Positions 25,539 to 33,835 of a DNA stretch of 35,047 nt are shown in pieces. The notes under the pieces are model-generated. The model ran no database searches, was not told where the DNA came from, and saw only the letters and a program-made list of their open reading frames with translations. Origin of the DNA: an uncultured Sutterella sp. (lineage in GTDB: Bacteria; Pseudomonadota; Gammaproteobacteria; Burkholderiales; Burkholderiaceae_F); assembly GCA_905206365.1 (NCBI GenBank), contig CAJLHF010000021.1, positions 1 to 35,047 on the forward strand. The letters run 5' to 3'. Every line of letters starts with the position of its first letter. The first letter of the stretch is position 1. The translations under genes and the position numbers were made by a program.

Positions 25539-25952
25539 ATGATCGATTTCGAAGCCACACGCCGTCTCTGGGAAGCGCTTGAAACCTCGCGCCTGGTGCC
25601 GGGCGAAGGGCTCGCAAGCACGAGCCGCTCGCCCGTGCCCGACGAGGTCGCGCAGGCGTTCCGGGGGCTGATGGAAAGGCCTGTGGAAGCGCCCGAAGAG
25701 GTGCAAGGCATCTCGAACGTTTCGGACGTTTCAAACGTTCGGGACGCGTCGCCCGCCGCCCGCCCCGAGCGCATCGATTCGCCCGAGCGCCCCGCGATGC
25801 TTGACCCCGCGGAGGCCGTCACGATGAGTCCGACGGAACTCTATCGCCTTCAGGTGTCCGTGAACATGCACGCGCTGGAGACCAGGCTCATGACGGGCGT
25901 ACGGGATCGGGCAAAGAGCGAACTCGAAACGGCCGTGAAGTCGACGAGCTGA
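25539..25952 (+). CDS. sctI: SctI, inner rod protein
   Basis: A 137-residue protein. The C-terminal half carries the family pattern MSPTELYRLQVSVNMHALET followed by a helix ending in KS, which forms the rod between export gate and needle. The middle (about 66-90) is an unusual polar stretch with repeated Ser-Asn-Val/Ser-Asp-Val units, making it longer than YscI (115). No YscH (YopR) gene lies between it and the yscG-like gene, unlike Yersinia. The ATG at 25539 has no close ribosome site. Confidence 0.85.
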   Translation: MIDFEATRRLWEALETSRLVPGEGLASTSRSPVPDEVAQAFRGLMERPVEAPEEVQGISNVSDVSNVRDASPAARPERIDSPERPAMLDPAEAVTMSPTELYRLQVSVNMHALETRLMTGVRDRAKSELETAVKSTS

Positions 25953-26006
25953 CCGACGCATTCCGCGTGCAATCCATCCCAAACCACGAACCAACCGCAC
26001 ACCACC

Positions 26007-26780
26007 ATGGCGATCCACTTTCCCTCCCTTGTCGCTCGGGCCAAGCGCCCCTTGCTCCTTGCGGCTCTCGCGACGCTCGTTCTTGCGGGTTGCAAGACCG
26101 AGGTCTATCAGGGGCTCACGGAGCCGCAGGCGAACGCCATGATCGCCGTGCTCCTCAAAAACGGCATTCCTTCCGAAAAAACGTCGACGAAGGACGGCTT
26201 CACGCTCTCGGTCGAATCGGACCACGTGGCGGCGACGCTCGAACTCATGCGGGAAAACAACCTCCCGCGTCCCGCCTACGAGACGATGGGGGACATCTTC
26301 TCCGCGAAGGGAATGATTTCCTCCGCCACGGAAGAAGAAGCTCGCATGACGTACGCCCTCGGACAGGAACTTTCCGAGACGCTCTCGCAAATCGACGGGG
26401 TGCTCACCGCCCGCGTGCACGTAGTGCTCGCGCGCGTCGATCTCGCGTCGGGGCGTTCGACGCCCGCTTCGGCCGCTGTTTTTCTGCGACACACCCCCGA
26501 TTCGCAGGCCCCGAATCTCGTCGCGCGCATTCAGGAGCTGACCGCCAACGCCGTCCCGGGACTCGACAAGTCGAAAGTCTCCGTGATGCTCGTTCCCGTG
26601 CGCGACACCATGACGGTGCCGATGCCGGAGAGCGCCGCGCGTGCGGCGTCGCCCGTCGTTTGGATTGCCGGGGTGAGCGGGGCCGCGATCGTCGCCTTCG
26701 GGGTGCTTCTCTATCTGCGTCGACGCCGCGAAACGGACGTCCGCAGGGGCGCGACGCCTACGGAAGGCGGTGAATCGTGA
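26007..26780 (+). CDS. sctJ: SctJ, inner membrane ring lipoprotein
   Basis: A 257-residue lipoprotein of the inner ring (FliF-related). The signal ends in the lipobox LAGC, with Cys near residue 29. The family start KTEVYQGLTEPQANAMIAVL and the pattern KDGFTLSVE follow, then GQELSETLSQIDGVLTARVH and VALP-like ARVDL segments. A C-terminal membrane helix lies at about 222-243 (VVWIAGVSGAAIVAFGVLLY), followed by Arg-rich residues. The stop overlaps the GTG of sctK. Confidence 0.95.
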   Translation: MAIHFPSLVARAKRPLLLAALATLVLAGCKTEVYQGLTEPQANAMIAVLLKNGIPSEKTSTKDGFTLSVESDHVAATLELMRENNLPRPAYETMGDIFSAKGMISSATEEEARMTYALGQELSETLSQIDGVLTARVHVVLARVDLASGRSTPASAAVFLRHTPDSQAPNLVARIQELTANAVPGLDKSKVSVMLVPVRDTMTVPMPESAARAASPVVWIAGVSGAAIVAFGVLLYLRRRRETDVRRGATPTEGGES

Positions 26781-27631
26781 GTGCGGGTCTCTCTCAAGAG
26801 GGCTCCGGCGCAGGGCGTCAAGAGGCCCCCGGGGATCGGACGGTTGCCGCCCGAAGGCCGGCGGTCGACCCCGCACACGCGTTTTTTGCGGAGTTGCTCG
26901 ACGAAAAGCCCGAATTGCTCGCGCGCATCGTGCGCTTCAATCGCGAAAAGTGCGAATCCGAACCGTCGGAATCGCCGGAATCGTCGGTTGCCCTCTCTCA
27001 ACCCGTGGCCGACGCGCTTCGTCGTCATCCGGAGCTTGAGCGCGCTTTTCAAGAGCACCTTGGCTTCGAGCGCACGAAGGGCGAATCCGAGCTCGAGCCC
27101 GAACACCAGGTCGACGGTTTCTGGAATTTCGTCCGCCCGTCGGAGCGCCTGGCGCTTCTTCCCGCCGATCGACTCGTCGACCTTGTGTTGCGTGCCGCGG
27201 CGTCGCTTCTCGCGGAGGACTGTGCCCGGGTGCTCGACCGCGAGGGCGTAAGAGCGTTGCGCGAAACGGTCGGACGGGAGCGGTTGGAGTACGCGCTTTT
27301 GCGCGGTCGCTGGCTGGCGGGGGACATCAGGCGAGGAGCACTTGCGCCCTTTTTCCCCGTTCCGGGTATTGCGCCCGAAGCGCCTGCGGGCGAACGCGTT
27401 CGCGTTTTGGGGCGCCTTCTTCTCGATGCGCTTCGCGTCGACTGGGCGCCCGAGTTGCGCCGCATGACGGAAGCGGACTTCGCGAGGTTGGCGTTGCCTG
27501 CGGCGCCCGTTCGCGTCGACCTCATTTTGAAGGGCCCCGAGCGGCCGGCCGCTTTGCGCGCGCTCCGTCATTTTTTCCTGAAACTCATCGACCGGGAGCT
27601 TGATTCCGAATGGCCGCCCTTATTCGATTGA
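26777..27631 (+). CDS. sctK: SctK, sorting platform adaptor
   Basis: A 284-residue protein in the sctJ-sctK-sctL position. SctK links the cytoplasmic sorting platform to the inner membrane rings. A central helical region around RLALLPADRLVDLVLRAAAS and the C-terminal helix LRHFFLKLIDRELDSEWPPLF resemble YscK. It is about 75 residues longer than YscK (209), mostly through a polar N-terminal extension of about 35 residues. The start is GTG at 26777, inside the sctJ stop. Its end overlaps the sctL start by 22 bases. Confidence 0.85.
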   Translation: MSAGLSQEGSGAGRQEAPGDRTVAARRPAVDPAHAFFAELLDEKPELLARIVRFNREKCESEPSESPESSVALSQPVADALRRHPELERAFQEHLGFERTKGESELEPEHQVDGFWNFVRPSERLALLPADRLVDLVLRAAASLLAEDCARVLDREGVRALRETVGRERLEYALLRGRWLAGDIRRGALAPFFPVPGIAPEAPAGERVRVLGRLLLDALRVDWAPELRRMTEADFARLALPAAPVRVDLILKGPERPAALRALRHFFLKLIDRELDSEWPPLFD

Positions 27632-28227
27632 CCTCCAAGGACCGAACGGATCTTCCGATGCCGCAGGCTGGAACGAAAATCCTGCGAGCAAAGGAGCATG
27701 CTCGACTGCTTGAAGCCGCCGACATCATCGAAGCGGTGCGCGAGCGCGCCCGAGAGATCGAAGCGCAGGCCGAAGAAACGTACCGTCGCCGCTATGACGA
27801 AGGATATGCCGACGGCCTCGAAGCGGGTCGAATGGAAAACGCCGAAAAAATGATGGAAACGGTGCTCGCTTCGGTCGAATTCATCGAAGGGATCGAAAAC
27901 ACCGTGGTCGATGTCGTGAACCGCTCGATTCGCAAAGTGATCGGCGACATCGACGCCGAGGAGCGGGTGCGCCGCATCGTCGGCACGGCGCTCGCGCACG
28001 TGCGCGGCGAACAGAAAGTGACCGTTCGGGTGTCGCCCGCGGACGAGCCCGCCGTCTCGAAGGCTCTCGCCGCCATGACGTCGGGCTCATACCTGAACGT
28101 GGTCGCCGACCCGCGTCTGAAGCGCGACAGTTGCATTTTGGAAAGCGACTTGGGCGTGATCGACGCATCGCTCGAAACGCAGCTTAAGGCTCTTGAGCGG
28201 GCCTTCTCGGCCAAGATCCGCAAGTGA
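27610..28227 (+). CDS. sctL: SctL, ATPase stator
   Basis: A 205-residue protein. SctL dimers tie the ATPase SctN to the sorting platform and regulate it. The N terminus AALIRLTSKDR resembles YscL, and a long charged coiled coil covers residues 25-75 (ARLLEAADIIEAVRERAREI and beyond). The C-terminal alpha-beta domain contains VTVRVSPADEP and the family-like CILESDLGVIDASLETQL. The ATG at 27610 lies inside sctK, so the two are translationally coupled. Confidence 0.93.
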   Translation: MAALIRLTSKDRTDLPMPQAGTKILRAKEHARLLEAADIIEAVRERAREIEAQAEETYRRRYDEGYADGLEAGRMENAEKMMETVLASVEFIEGIENTVVDVVNRSIRKVIGDIDAEERVRRIVGTALAHVRGEQKVTVRVSPADEPAVSKALAAMTSGSYLNVVADPRLKRDSCILESDLGVIDASLETQLKALERAFSAKIRK

Positions 28228-28238
28228 GGGACTCGCGC

Positions 28239-29552
28239 ATGGCGTTCGAATACATCGGTTCGCTCCTCGACGAAGCCGTCCAAACGACGACGGTCGACGT
28301 GCGCGGTCGCGTCGATCAGGTGGTGGGAACCATCATCCGAGCAGTCGTGCCCGGCGTCAAAGTCGGGGAACTCTGCATTCTCAAAAACCCCTGGGAAGAG
28401 TTCGAACTCAAGGCCGAGGTGGTGGGGTTCCTGAAAAACGTGGCGCTCCTCTCGCCGATCGGGAGCTGTCAGGGGGTGTCGCCTGCCACCGAAGTGATTC
28501 CCACGGGAGAAATCCTGTCGGTTCCCGTCGGCCCCGAGTTGCTCGGACGCGTCGTAAACGGCATGGGCGAGCCCATCGACGGCGGTCCCGAGTTGCGTTG
28601 CCGCACGCACTACCCCATCTATGCGCCCGCGCCGAATCCGATGACCCGCATGATCATCTCGAAGCCCCTGACGCTCGGGATTCGCTCGATCGACGGGGTG
28701 CTCACCTGCGGCGAAGGACAACGCATGGGGATTTTCGCCGCCGCCGGGGGCGGGAAGTCGACCCTTCTCTCCACGATCATCAAGGGCTGTACGGCCGACG
28801 TGTGCGTACTCGCTTTGATCGGCGAGCGCGGTCGCGAAGTGCGCGAATTCATCGAGAAAGACCTCGGGCCCGAGGGGCGCAAAAAAGCGGTGCTCGTCGT
28901 CTCCACCTCGGACCGCTCCTCGATGGAGCGCCTCAAAGCCGCTTACACGGCGACGGCCGTCGCGGAATACTTCCGAGATCAGGGCAAGAGCGTCTTACTC
29001 ATGATGGACTCCGTTACGCGTTTTGCCCGCGCGCAGCGCGAAATCGGTCTCGCGGCGGGCGAGCCCCCGACGCGTCGCGGTTATCCGCCGTCCGTCTTTT
29101 CGGAGCTTCCTAAGCTCATGGAACGTGCGGGCAACAACGACAAAGGGTCGATTACGGCGCTCTACACGGTGCTCGTCGAAGGCGACGACATGACGGAGCC
29201 CGTTGCGGACGAAACCCGCTCGATTCTCGACGGGCACATCGTCCTTTCCCGCAAGCTCGCCTCGAAAAACCACTACCCTGCGATCGACGTGCAGCAAAGC
29301 GTCTCGCGCGTCATGAACAGCATCGTGACGAAGGAGCACAAAGCCGCCGCACAGCGTCTTCGCCGAATTCTCGCGCAGTACGAATCGGTCGAGCTCCTCT
29401 TGCAAATCGGGGAATATAAGAAAGGGGCCGACGCGGCGGCCGACGACGCGATCGCGCACATCGACGCCGTGAACGCGTTCTTGAAGCAGGGCCTTGCCGA
29501 ACGGAGCACGTTCGAAGAAACCCTTGAGCGGCTTGAGGCTGCGGTGCGCTGA
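28239..29552 (+). CDS. sctN: SctN, T3SS ATPase
   Basis: A 437-residue F1-beta-like ATPase (YscN is 439) that strips chaperones and unfolds substrates. The Walker A motif is AAAGGGKST (near residue 170) and the Walker B region is SVLLMMDSVTRFARAQ, followed by the T3SS/flagellar signature EPPTRRGYPPSVFSELPKLM. The start is the ATG at 28239, because GAGGGA lies 9 bases upstream; a GTG at 28224 overlapping the sctL stop would add 5 residues. Confidence 0.97.
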   Translation: MAFEYIGSLLDEAVQTTTVDVRGRVDQVVGTIIRAVVPGVKVGELCILKNPWEEFELKAEVVGFLKNVALLSPIGSCQGVSPATEVIPTGEILSVPVGPELLGRVVNGMGEPIDGGPELRCRTHYPIYAPAPNPMTRMIISKPLTLGIRSIDGVLTCGEGQRMGIFAAAGGGKSTLLSTIIKGCTADVCVLALIGERGREVREFIEKDLGPEGRKKAVLVVSTSDRSSMERLKAAYTATAVAEYFRDQGKSVLLMMDSVTRFARAQREIGLAAGEPPTRRGYPPSVFSELPKLMERAGNNDKGSITALYTVLVEGDDMTEPVADETRSILDGHIVLSRKLASKNHYPAIDVQQSVSRVMNSIVTKEHKAAAQRLRRILAQYESVELLLQIGEYKKGADAAADDAIAHIDAVNAFLKQGLAERSTFEETLERLEAAVR

Positions 29553-29580
29553 GCGGCGCATCAAGGACGGAGAGCGTACC

Positions 29581-30081
29581 GTGACCGCCTATCCCCTCGA
29601 AGCCCTTCTTTCGGTTCGGCGTTTTCGCGAAGAAAGCGCGGCTCGTGCCTTGCGTCGCGCCAATGACGCCGTGCGTGAAGCGCGTCGTGCGCTCGACGCG
29701 AGTCTCACGGCGCTCGAGGACTGGCGAGCGCGTCTTCCCGAAGAAGTCGATCGACGCTATCGGGCGATTCTCGGTCAAACGCTCTCCACCGAGGATCTTG
29801 CGCGCTTTCATCTGGGGCTCGCGGAACTTGCCTCGCACGAAGTGCAACTCGCGGCCGAAGTCGACCGGTGTCGCTCGGCGTGCGACGCGTGCGAGCGCGC
29901 GGCGGCCGAAGCCGAAAAAGCCGTCTCGAGCGCACGGCGCAGTACGGCGAAAATCGAAAAGCACCGATCGATCTGGGCGGAGGATCGGAAAAAGGAAGCG
30001 GAGCGCGCCGCGGATCTGGAATTCGAAGAATTCCGCCCGCGCGGTCGACTCGGCGAAACCAACGACAACACGGCCGCCTGA
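29581..30081 (+). CDS. sctO: SctO, central stalk protein
   Basis: A 166-residue, almost entirely coiled-coil protein (YscO is 154). It begins YPLEALLSVRRFREESAARA, typical of the SctO/FliJ family, which contacts the ATPase and the SctV ring. Arg, Glu and Ala dominate; the last 20 residues are polar. The start is the GTG at 29581 with GGAG upstream. It lies between sctN and sctP as usual. Confidence 0.88.
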   Translation: MTAYPLEALLSVRRFREESAARALRRANDAVREARRALDASLTALEDWRARLPEEVDRRYRAILGQTLSTEDLARFHLGLAELASHEVQLAAEVDRCRSACDACERAAAEAEKAVSSARRSTAKIEKHRSIWAEDRKKEAERAADLEFEEFRPRGRLGETNDNTAA

Positions 30082-30109
30082 GGCGACCGAAACGCATCGG
30101 GAAATCAAC

Positions 30110-31042
30110 ATGACTACGGGACGCATCGACGCTTCAATGACAAACAGGACGGCCGATACCTGCACGGACGCCCCGAAGCCGCTCGGGGAGGCGGCTCCCG
30201 ACGACGTGCGGGCTTTCGAATCGGTCTTGCAACGCGTCGGGGAGGAGGGCGCCCGGAACGGTCAAAACGGGCCGAACGACGCCCCCCGGAGTCTTTTGAC
30301 TGAAAACGACCCGAACCGCAGTCTCTTGAGTGCGGACGACCGCGAGCGCCCGAACCGTGCGAATCTTTCGAACCTTTCGACTGAAAAGGATCCCGCGGGC
30401 GCGAGCCTTCTTTCGGCGCGCGAAAGTGCCGAAGGGATGAAAGAGAAGACGACTCCGACGCCCGAAACGAACCTAAAGAGCGTACCGAGCGAAAAGGGTG
30501 AAATGAGCGCATCTGCCTCCGACGAACCGCCCGGGGCCGACGCTTCGGATGCCGAGCGCTTCCTCGCGTCTCTTTTCCGCCAGGCCGTCCCGCAGGCGGG
30601 CGGCGGAAGTACGCCCGACGCGCTTTCGATTTTGAATGCACAAGCGGCCGACGGAGCCGCCGCTCCCCGAAAGCTTGAGACGGTGCGCTTCGAAGCACTT
30701 GCGGAGCAGATTCTCGTGAGTTCCCGCGACGCGGGAGAGGCCGAAGTGCGGATCCGCCTTCGTGACGGAGTGTTGCCCGATACGGAAATCCGCCTCACCC
30801 GAGAACTCTCCGGCCGACTCGTCGTGCGTGTGGTGACGGGCGACCCGCAAACCTTCCAGACGCTCGTTTCGGCCCGAAATGACCTCGCGGACGCGCTCTC
30901 GGCGACGGAATCCCGGGGCGTTGCGGTCTTCGTGGACCGAAACGGTCCCGACGACGACGCGGCGGGTCGCCGCTCGCGCGGGCTTACGGACGAAGACGGG
31001 CAGGATGACGACAACGTCGCCCGGCCGCGCTCGCTTTTCTGA
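30110..31042 (+). CDS. sctP: SctP, needle length regulator
   Basis: A 310-residue secreted ruler and substrate switch protein. Residues 1-150 are disordered, rich in Asn, Asp, Pro, Ser and Glu, with imperfect repeats of the type RSLLTENDPN and RSLLSADDRE. Residues about 190-280 are the globular switch domain (FliK-like), with EVRIRLRDGVLPDTEIRLTR and GRLVVRVVTGDPQTFQTLVS. The end is acidic. The ATG at 30110 lies 28 bases after sctO. The repeats fit a ruler whose length could vary between strains. Confidence 0.88.
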   Translation: MTTGRIDASMTNRTADTCTDAPKPLGEAAPDDVRAFESVLQRVGEEGARNGQNGPNDAPRSLLTENDPNRSLLSADDRERPNRANLSNLSTEKDPAGASLLSARESAEGMKEKTTPTPETNLKSVPSEKGEMSASASDEPPGADASDAERFLASLFRQAVPQAGGGSTPDALSILNAQAADGAAAPRKLETVRFEALAEQILVSSRDAGEAEVRIRLRDGVLPDTEIRLTRELSGRLVVRVVTGDPQTFQTLVSARNDLADALSATESRGVAVFVDRNGPDDDAAGRRSRGLTDEDGQDDDNVARPRSLF

Positions 31043-31068
31043 AGAAGGCGCCTGCGACTCGCTACAAT
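31040..31068 (+). promoter_or_regulatory. Possible internal promoter before sctQ
   Basis: TACAAT at 31063-31068 is a good -10 element in the 68-base gap between sctP and sctQ. The matching -35 (TGAAGA at 31040-31045, 17 bases away) is poor. It might give extra transcription of sctQ-sctT. Confidence 0.3.
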
Positions 31069-31110
31069 CCTTTCGCATAGAACGCAAACGACGCACTCGG
31101 ACGCACCATC

Positions 31111-32274
31111 ATGGTCACCAATTCCACGGCCCCCACCCAAACGCCGACAACGCTCCCCGCACTCGCACTTCCGGTGCGCGACCGGGCGACCGTTCGGCTT
31201 CGCAACGCGCTTTCCGCGCGCGGTGCCGAACGACGCTTTCGGCTTGGCGCCGTCGATGCAACCGCACGGCTTTTGCCCGTGCCCGCCGACTTTGCGCCCG
31301 AGGGGGCGATCGACTTCCGCGTGGCGGGCGTGCCTTGGCGGCTTCTTTTTTCGCACCGGATTCTGTTGCGCGCGCACCCTTTTTTCGCCGAACCCGAACT
31401 GAGGGGGACGACACTCGAAATGCTTCCCGAGGGTCTGAGATCTGCGCTTGCCGAAAAGCTTGCGGTCCCCGTCTTCCAAATGCTCTCGGAAGCGCTCGGC
31501 GCGGCGGTCGAATTCGAAGGGTGGCATTCGCTCGACCCCCGAAAGAGCGGCGAGAACGACGAGGGCGGCGTTTCGCCCCGGGCCGTGGAGTTCGAACTTC
31601 TCGCTCCGGGCTGCCCCGTCACGACGACGGCGGCGCTCGTTCCCGTCGGGCAGACAGACGCAGACGAAGCCGTAGATCGACTCGTCGCGCTTCTTGCCGC
31701 GCTGCCGCGGGGAGAAGAGGGCCTTTTGGCCTCGTGTGCCGAACGGATTCCCTTGCGGCTTTCGACCGTGGCGGGCTCGCTCGAACTCACGCACGAGGAG
31801 GTGCAAAGCCTCGCGGCGGATGACGTGTTGCTCCCCGAGTGGCTACCGCAAAAGGGCGCCGTGAAGCTCTTCCTATCTTCTTCAGGCCGTACACTTTACG
31901 AAGCGGACGGGGGGCTTTCCGAAGCCGACACCGCCGTAACCCTAGCCTCGGCGTTCCGGGGCGTTTTGGAGACGCAAACGATGATTTCCGCCGACGACAT
32001 TCCGGTGACGCTTACTTTTGAAATCGACAGCCGCACGATCACGACGGGCGAATTGAAGAGCCTTGAGGCCGGGTACGTGTTCCGCTTGGGGTGCGACCCC
32101 GCGGCACCCGTGACGGTGCGTGCGAACGGTCTGGCGGTGGCGCGCGGACGCCTCGTCGACGTGAACGGCGTGCCGGGCGTCGAATTGACGGAAGCGATCG
32201 GTGCGGGGGCCGCTCCCTCGATCCCGCAACCGACTCAGGCGGCCCGGGCGCCCGAAAGCACCCCCGTGCCGTAA
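31111..32274 (+). CDS. sctQ: SctQ, sorting platform ring protein
   Basis: A 387-residue protein (YscQ 307) of the cytoplasmic pods that sort substrates. The C-terminal SpoA (surface presentation) domain is clear: IPVTLTFEIDSRTITTGELK, then the AGYVFRLGCDPAAPVTVRAN stretch and VARGRLVDVNGVPGVELTE. A second, weaker SpoA-type domain lies at about 205-285. The N-terminal 200 residues are poorly conserved, as usual. An internal start at 31981 probably yields a short C-terminal product, listed separately. Confidence 0.93.
   Translation: MVTNSTAPTQTPTTLPALALPVRDRATVRLRNALSARGAERRFRLGAVDATARLLPVPADFAPEGAIDFRVAGVPWRLLFSHRILLRAHPFFAEPELRGTTLEMLPEGLRSALAEKLAVPVFQMLSEALGAAVEFEGWHSLDPRKSGENDEGGVSPRAVEFELLAPGCPVTTTAALVPVGQTDADEAVDRLVALLAALPRGEEGLLASCAERIPLRLSTVAGSLELTHEEVQSLAADDVLLPEWLPQKGAVKLFLSSSGRTLYEADGGLSEADTAVTLASAFRGVLETQTMISADDIPVTLTFEIDSRTITTGELKSLEAGYVFRLGCDPAAPVTVRANGLAVARGRLVDVNGVPGVELTEAIGAGAAPSIPQPTQAARAPESTPVP
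31981..32274 (+). CDS. SctQ-C, predicted short product from an internal start
   Basis: An ATG at codon 291 of sctQ is preceded by TTGGAG with 9 bases between GGAG and the ATG, a good ribosome site within coding sequence. The 97-residue product is exactly the last SpoA domain, starting ISADDIPVTLTFEIDS. YscQ of Yersinia and SpaO of Salmonella make such short forms, which dimerise and stabilise the full-length protein. That it is made here is inferred. Confidence 0.6.
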   Translation: MISADDIPVTLTFEIDSRTITTGELKSLEAGYVFRLGCDPAAPVTVRANGLAVARGRLVDVNGVPGVELTEAIGAGAAPSIPQPTQAARAPESTPVP

Positions 32275-32287
32275 GAGGTTTCCGACC

Positions 32288-32941
32288 ATGCTCGCGATCG
32301 ATCCGATCTGGCTCATTGCGCTCACGGCGGGACTCGGGCTCGCGCCGCTTTTTCTCATGATGACGACCTCGTACGTGAAGATCGTGGTCGTCCTGATGCT
32401 CGTTCGAAATGCCCTTGGCGTACAGCAGATTCCGCCTCAGATGGTGATCAACTCGCTTGCGATGATCCTCACCGTCTTCATCATGGCGCCCGTTGCGAGC
32501 GATACGGCAACGCTTCTCGAGCGCGAAACGACAACGGTCGAAACGATGCGTCCCGCGGATGCCGCGGGGGTGTTGGAGCGGATTTCGCCTCCTTTGAAAT
32601 CGTTTCTGGTCAAAAACACGGACGACCGCGTCTCGACCATGTTCGTTTCGACCGCCCGGCGCATCTGGCCCGAGCGCATGCACGAGAGCATCTCGAAAGA
32701 CAACTGGGCGGTGCTCGTACCGTCCTTTACGATTACGGAGTTGACGAAGGCCTTCCAAATCGGGTTCGTCCTCTATCTTGCTTTCATCGCGATCGACCTC
32801 ATCGTTTCGAACATCCTCCTCGCGATGGGGATGATGATGGTCTCGCCGATGACGATTTCGCTTCCCTTCAAGTTGCTTCTTTTCGTGACGCTTGACGGGT
32901 GGCTCAAAATTACGCAGGGCCTCCTTCTCAGTTACGAGTAA
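32288..32941 (+). CDS. sctR: SctR, export gate protein
   Basis: A 217-residue membrane protein, the same length as YscR. Family stretches are intact: FLMMTTSYVKIVVVLMLVRN, ALGVQQIPPQMVINSLAMIL, LVPSFTITELTKAFQIGF and ILLAMGMMMVSPMTISLPFK. Five SctR with SctS and SctT form the gate core. The ATG at 32288 has AGAGG upstream. Confidence 0.97.
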   Translation: MLAIDPIWLIALTAGLGLAPLFLMMTTSYVKIVVVLMLVRNALGVQQIPPQMVINSLAMILTVFIMAPVASDTATLLERETTTVETMRPADAAGVLERISPPLKSFLVKNTDDRVSTMFVSTARRIWPERMHESISKDNWAVLVPSFTITELTKAFQIGFVLYLAFIAIDLIVSNILLAMGMMMVSPMTISLPFKLLLFVTLDGWLKITQGLLLSYE

Positions 32942-32982
32942 CGACTCCCTCGCATTCGGAAATACAGAAAGGAAATCGATTC

Positions 32983-33315
32983 ATGCAGCTCACCTTGGAC
33001 GTTTGCTCGGACGCAACCCTTCTTCGCGTGGCGGGGAGCTTCGACGCCGTAACCGTCGCCGACTTCGAAGCCGAGTGGAAAAAGGCGGTCGACGCGGGTA
33101 CGACGAAGCTCGTCGTCGATCTTTCGGGCGTCGACTACATCTCGTCGGCGGGTTTGCGGGGCGTACTGCTACTTGCAAAAACCTCGAAGGCCCGCGGTTT
33201 CGGGCTCGCATTTGCGGGTCTCACGGGCATGGTGGCGGACATGTTCAAGCTCTCGGGCTTTCTCACGATCCTCGCCGTTTATCCCGATGCCGACACCGCT
33301 GCGGCGGCGCTCTGA
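32983..33315 (+). CDS. btrV: STAS anti-sigma-factor antagonist (BtrV/RsbV-like)
   Basis: A 110-residue single-domain STAS protein. The strand LVVDLSGVDYISSAGLRGVL carries the expected phosphorylation site, one of the two Ser in ISSAGL. Unphosphorylated, such proteins bind the kinase and free its other partner; the kinase phosphorylates them and a SpoIIE/PP2C phosphatase reverses this. Its likely kinase is the next gene and its likely phosphatase is at 8831. It lies between sctR and sctS, an unusual insertion into a normally unbroken gate operon. The ATG at 32983 has AAAGGA upstream. Confidence 0.9.
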   Translation: MQLTLDVCSDATLLRVAGSFDAVTVADFEAEWKKAVDAGTTKLVVDLSGVDYISSAGLRGVLLLAKTSKARGFGLAFAGLTGMVADMFKLSGFLTILAVYPDADTAAAAL

Positions 33316-33368
33316 GGTCAGATCTCGACGGTCGGTCGAACCCCCGTCCTCTCAAAGGAAGTATCGAC

Positions 33369-33797
33369 ATGCCCACCATCACGGTTCCCGCTCGCATTGA
33401 AAATCTCACGCCCACGAAGGAATACCTTCAGGCCGAGATCCCGCCCGCTTTCGCGGTCCAAACGTCGAACGTACTTCTCGTGGCCGAAGAGTTGCTCGTC
33501 AACGTCTTCAGCTATGCCTACCCCGAAGGCACCGAAGGCATGGCCTCGGTGTCTCTCGAAACCGAAACGGTCGACGGAGTCGAAAAGCTCCTCTTTACCG
33601 TTCGGGACTGGGGCGCCGCATTCAATCCCTTCGAAGAGGTGCCCGACCCCGATCTGACGCTTGACATCGACAGTCGTCCGATGGGGGGCTTGGGTATCTT
33701 CCTCATCAAGCAGGTCAGCGAAGCGCAGAGTTGGACTTACGAAGACGGTTCCAACGTGATTCGCATCCGGTTCGGTGCGACCCCGATGCCGCTCTGA
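33369..33797 (+). CDS. btrW: Anti-sigma-type serine kinase (BtrW/RsbW-like)
   Basis: A 142-residue GHKL-fold kinase. The N box is in AEELLVNVFSYAYPEG, the G1 box in VRDWGAAFNPFEEVPD, and the G2 region in RPMGGLGIFLIKQVSEAQS. Each retains the key Asn, Asp and Gly residues for ATP binding. It should phosphorylate the STAS protein encoded just upstream and may bind a sigma factor or a secretion component. No sigma factor gene is in the window. The ATG at 33369 has AAGGAAG upstream. Confidence 0.9.
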   Translation: MPTITVPARIENLTPTKEYLQAEIPPAFAVQTSNVLLVAEELLVNVFSYAYPEGTEGMASVSLETETVDGVEKLLFTVRDWGAAFNPFEEVPDPDLTLDIDSRPMGGLGIFLIKQVSEAQSWTYEDGSNVIRIRFGATPMPL

Positions 33798-33835
33798 GCG
33801 TCGCTGCGGACGGACTTATTTTAAGGAGCCCCCTC

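Noticed and set aside
28224..28238. GTG at 28224 as the sctN start
   Set aside because: The ATG at 28239 has a well-placed GAGGGA and gives the usual family length; the GTG has no ribosome site.
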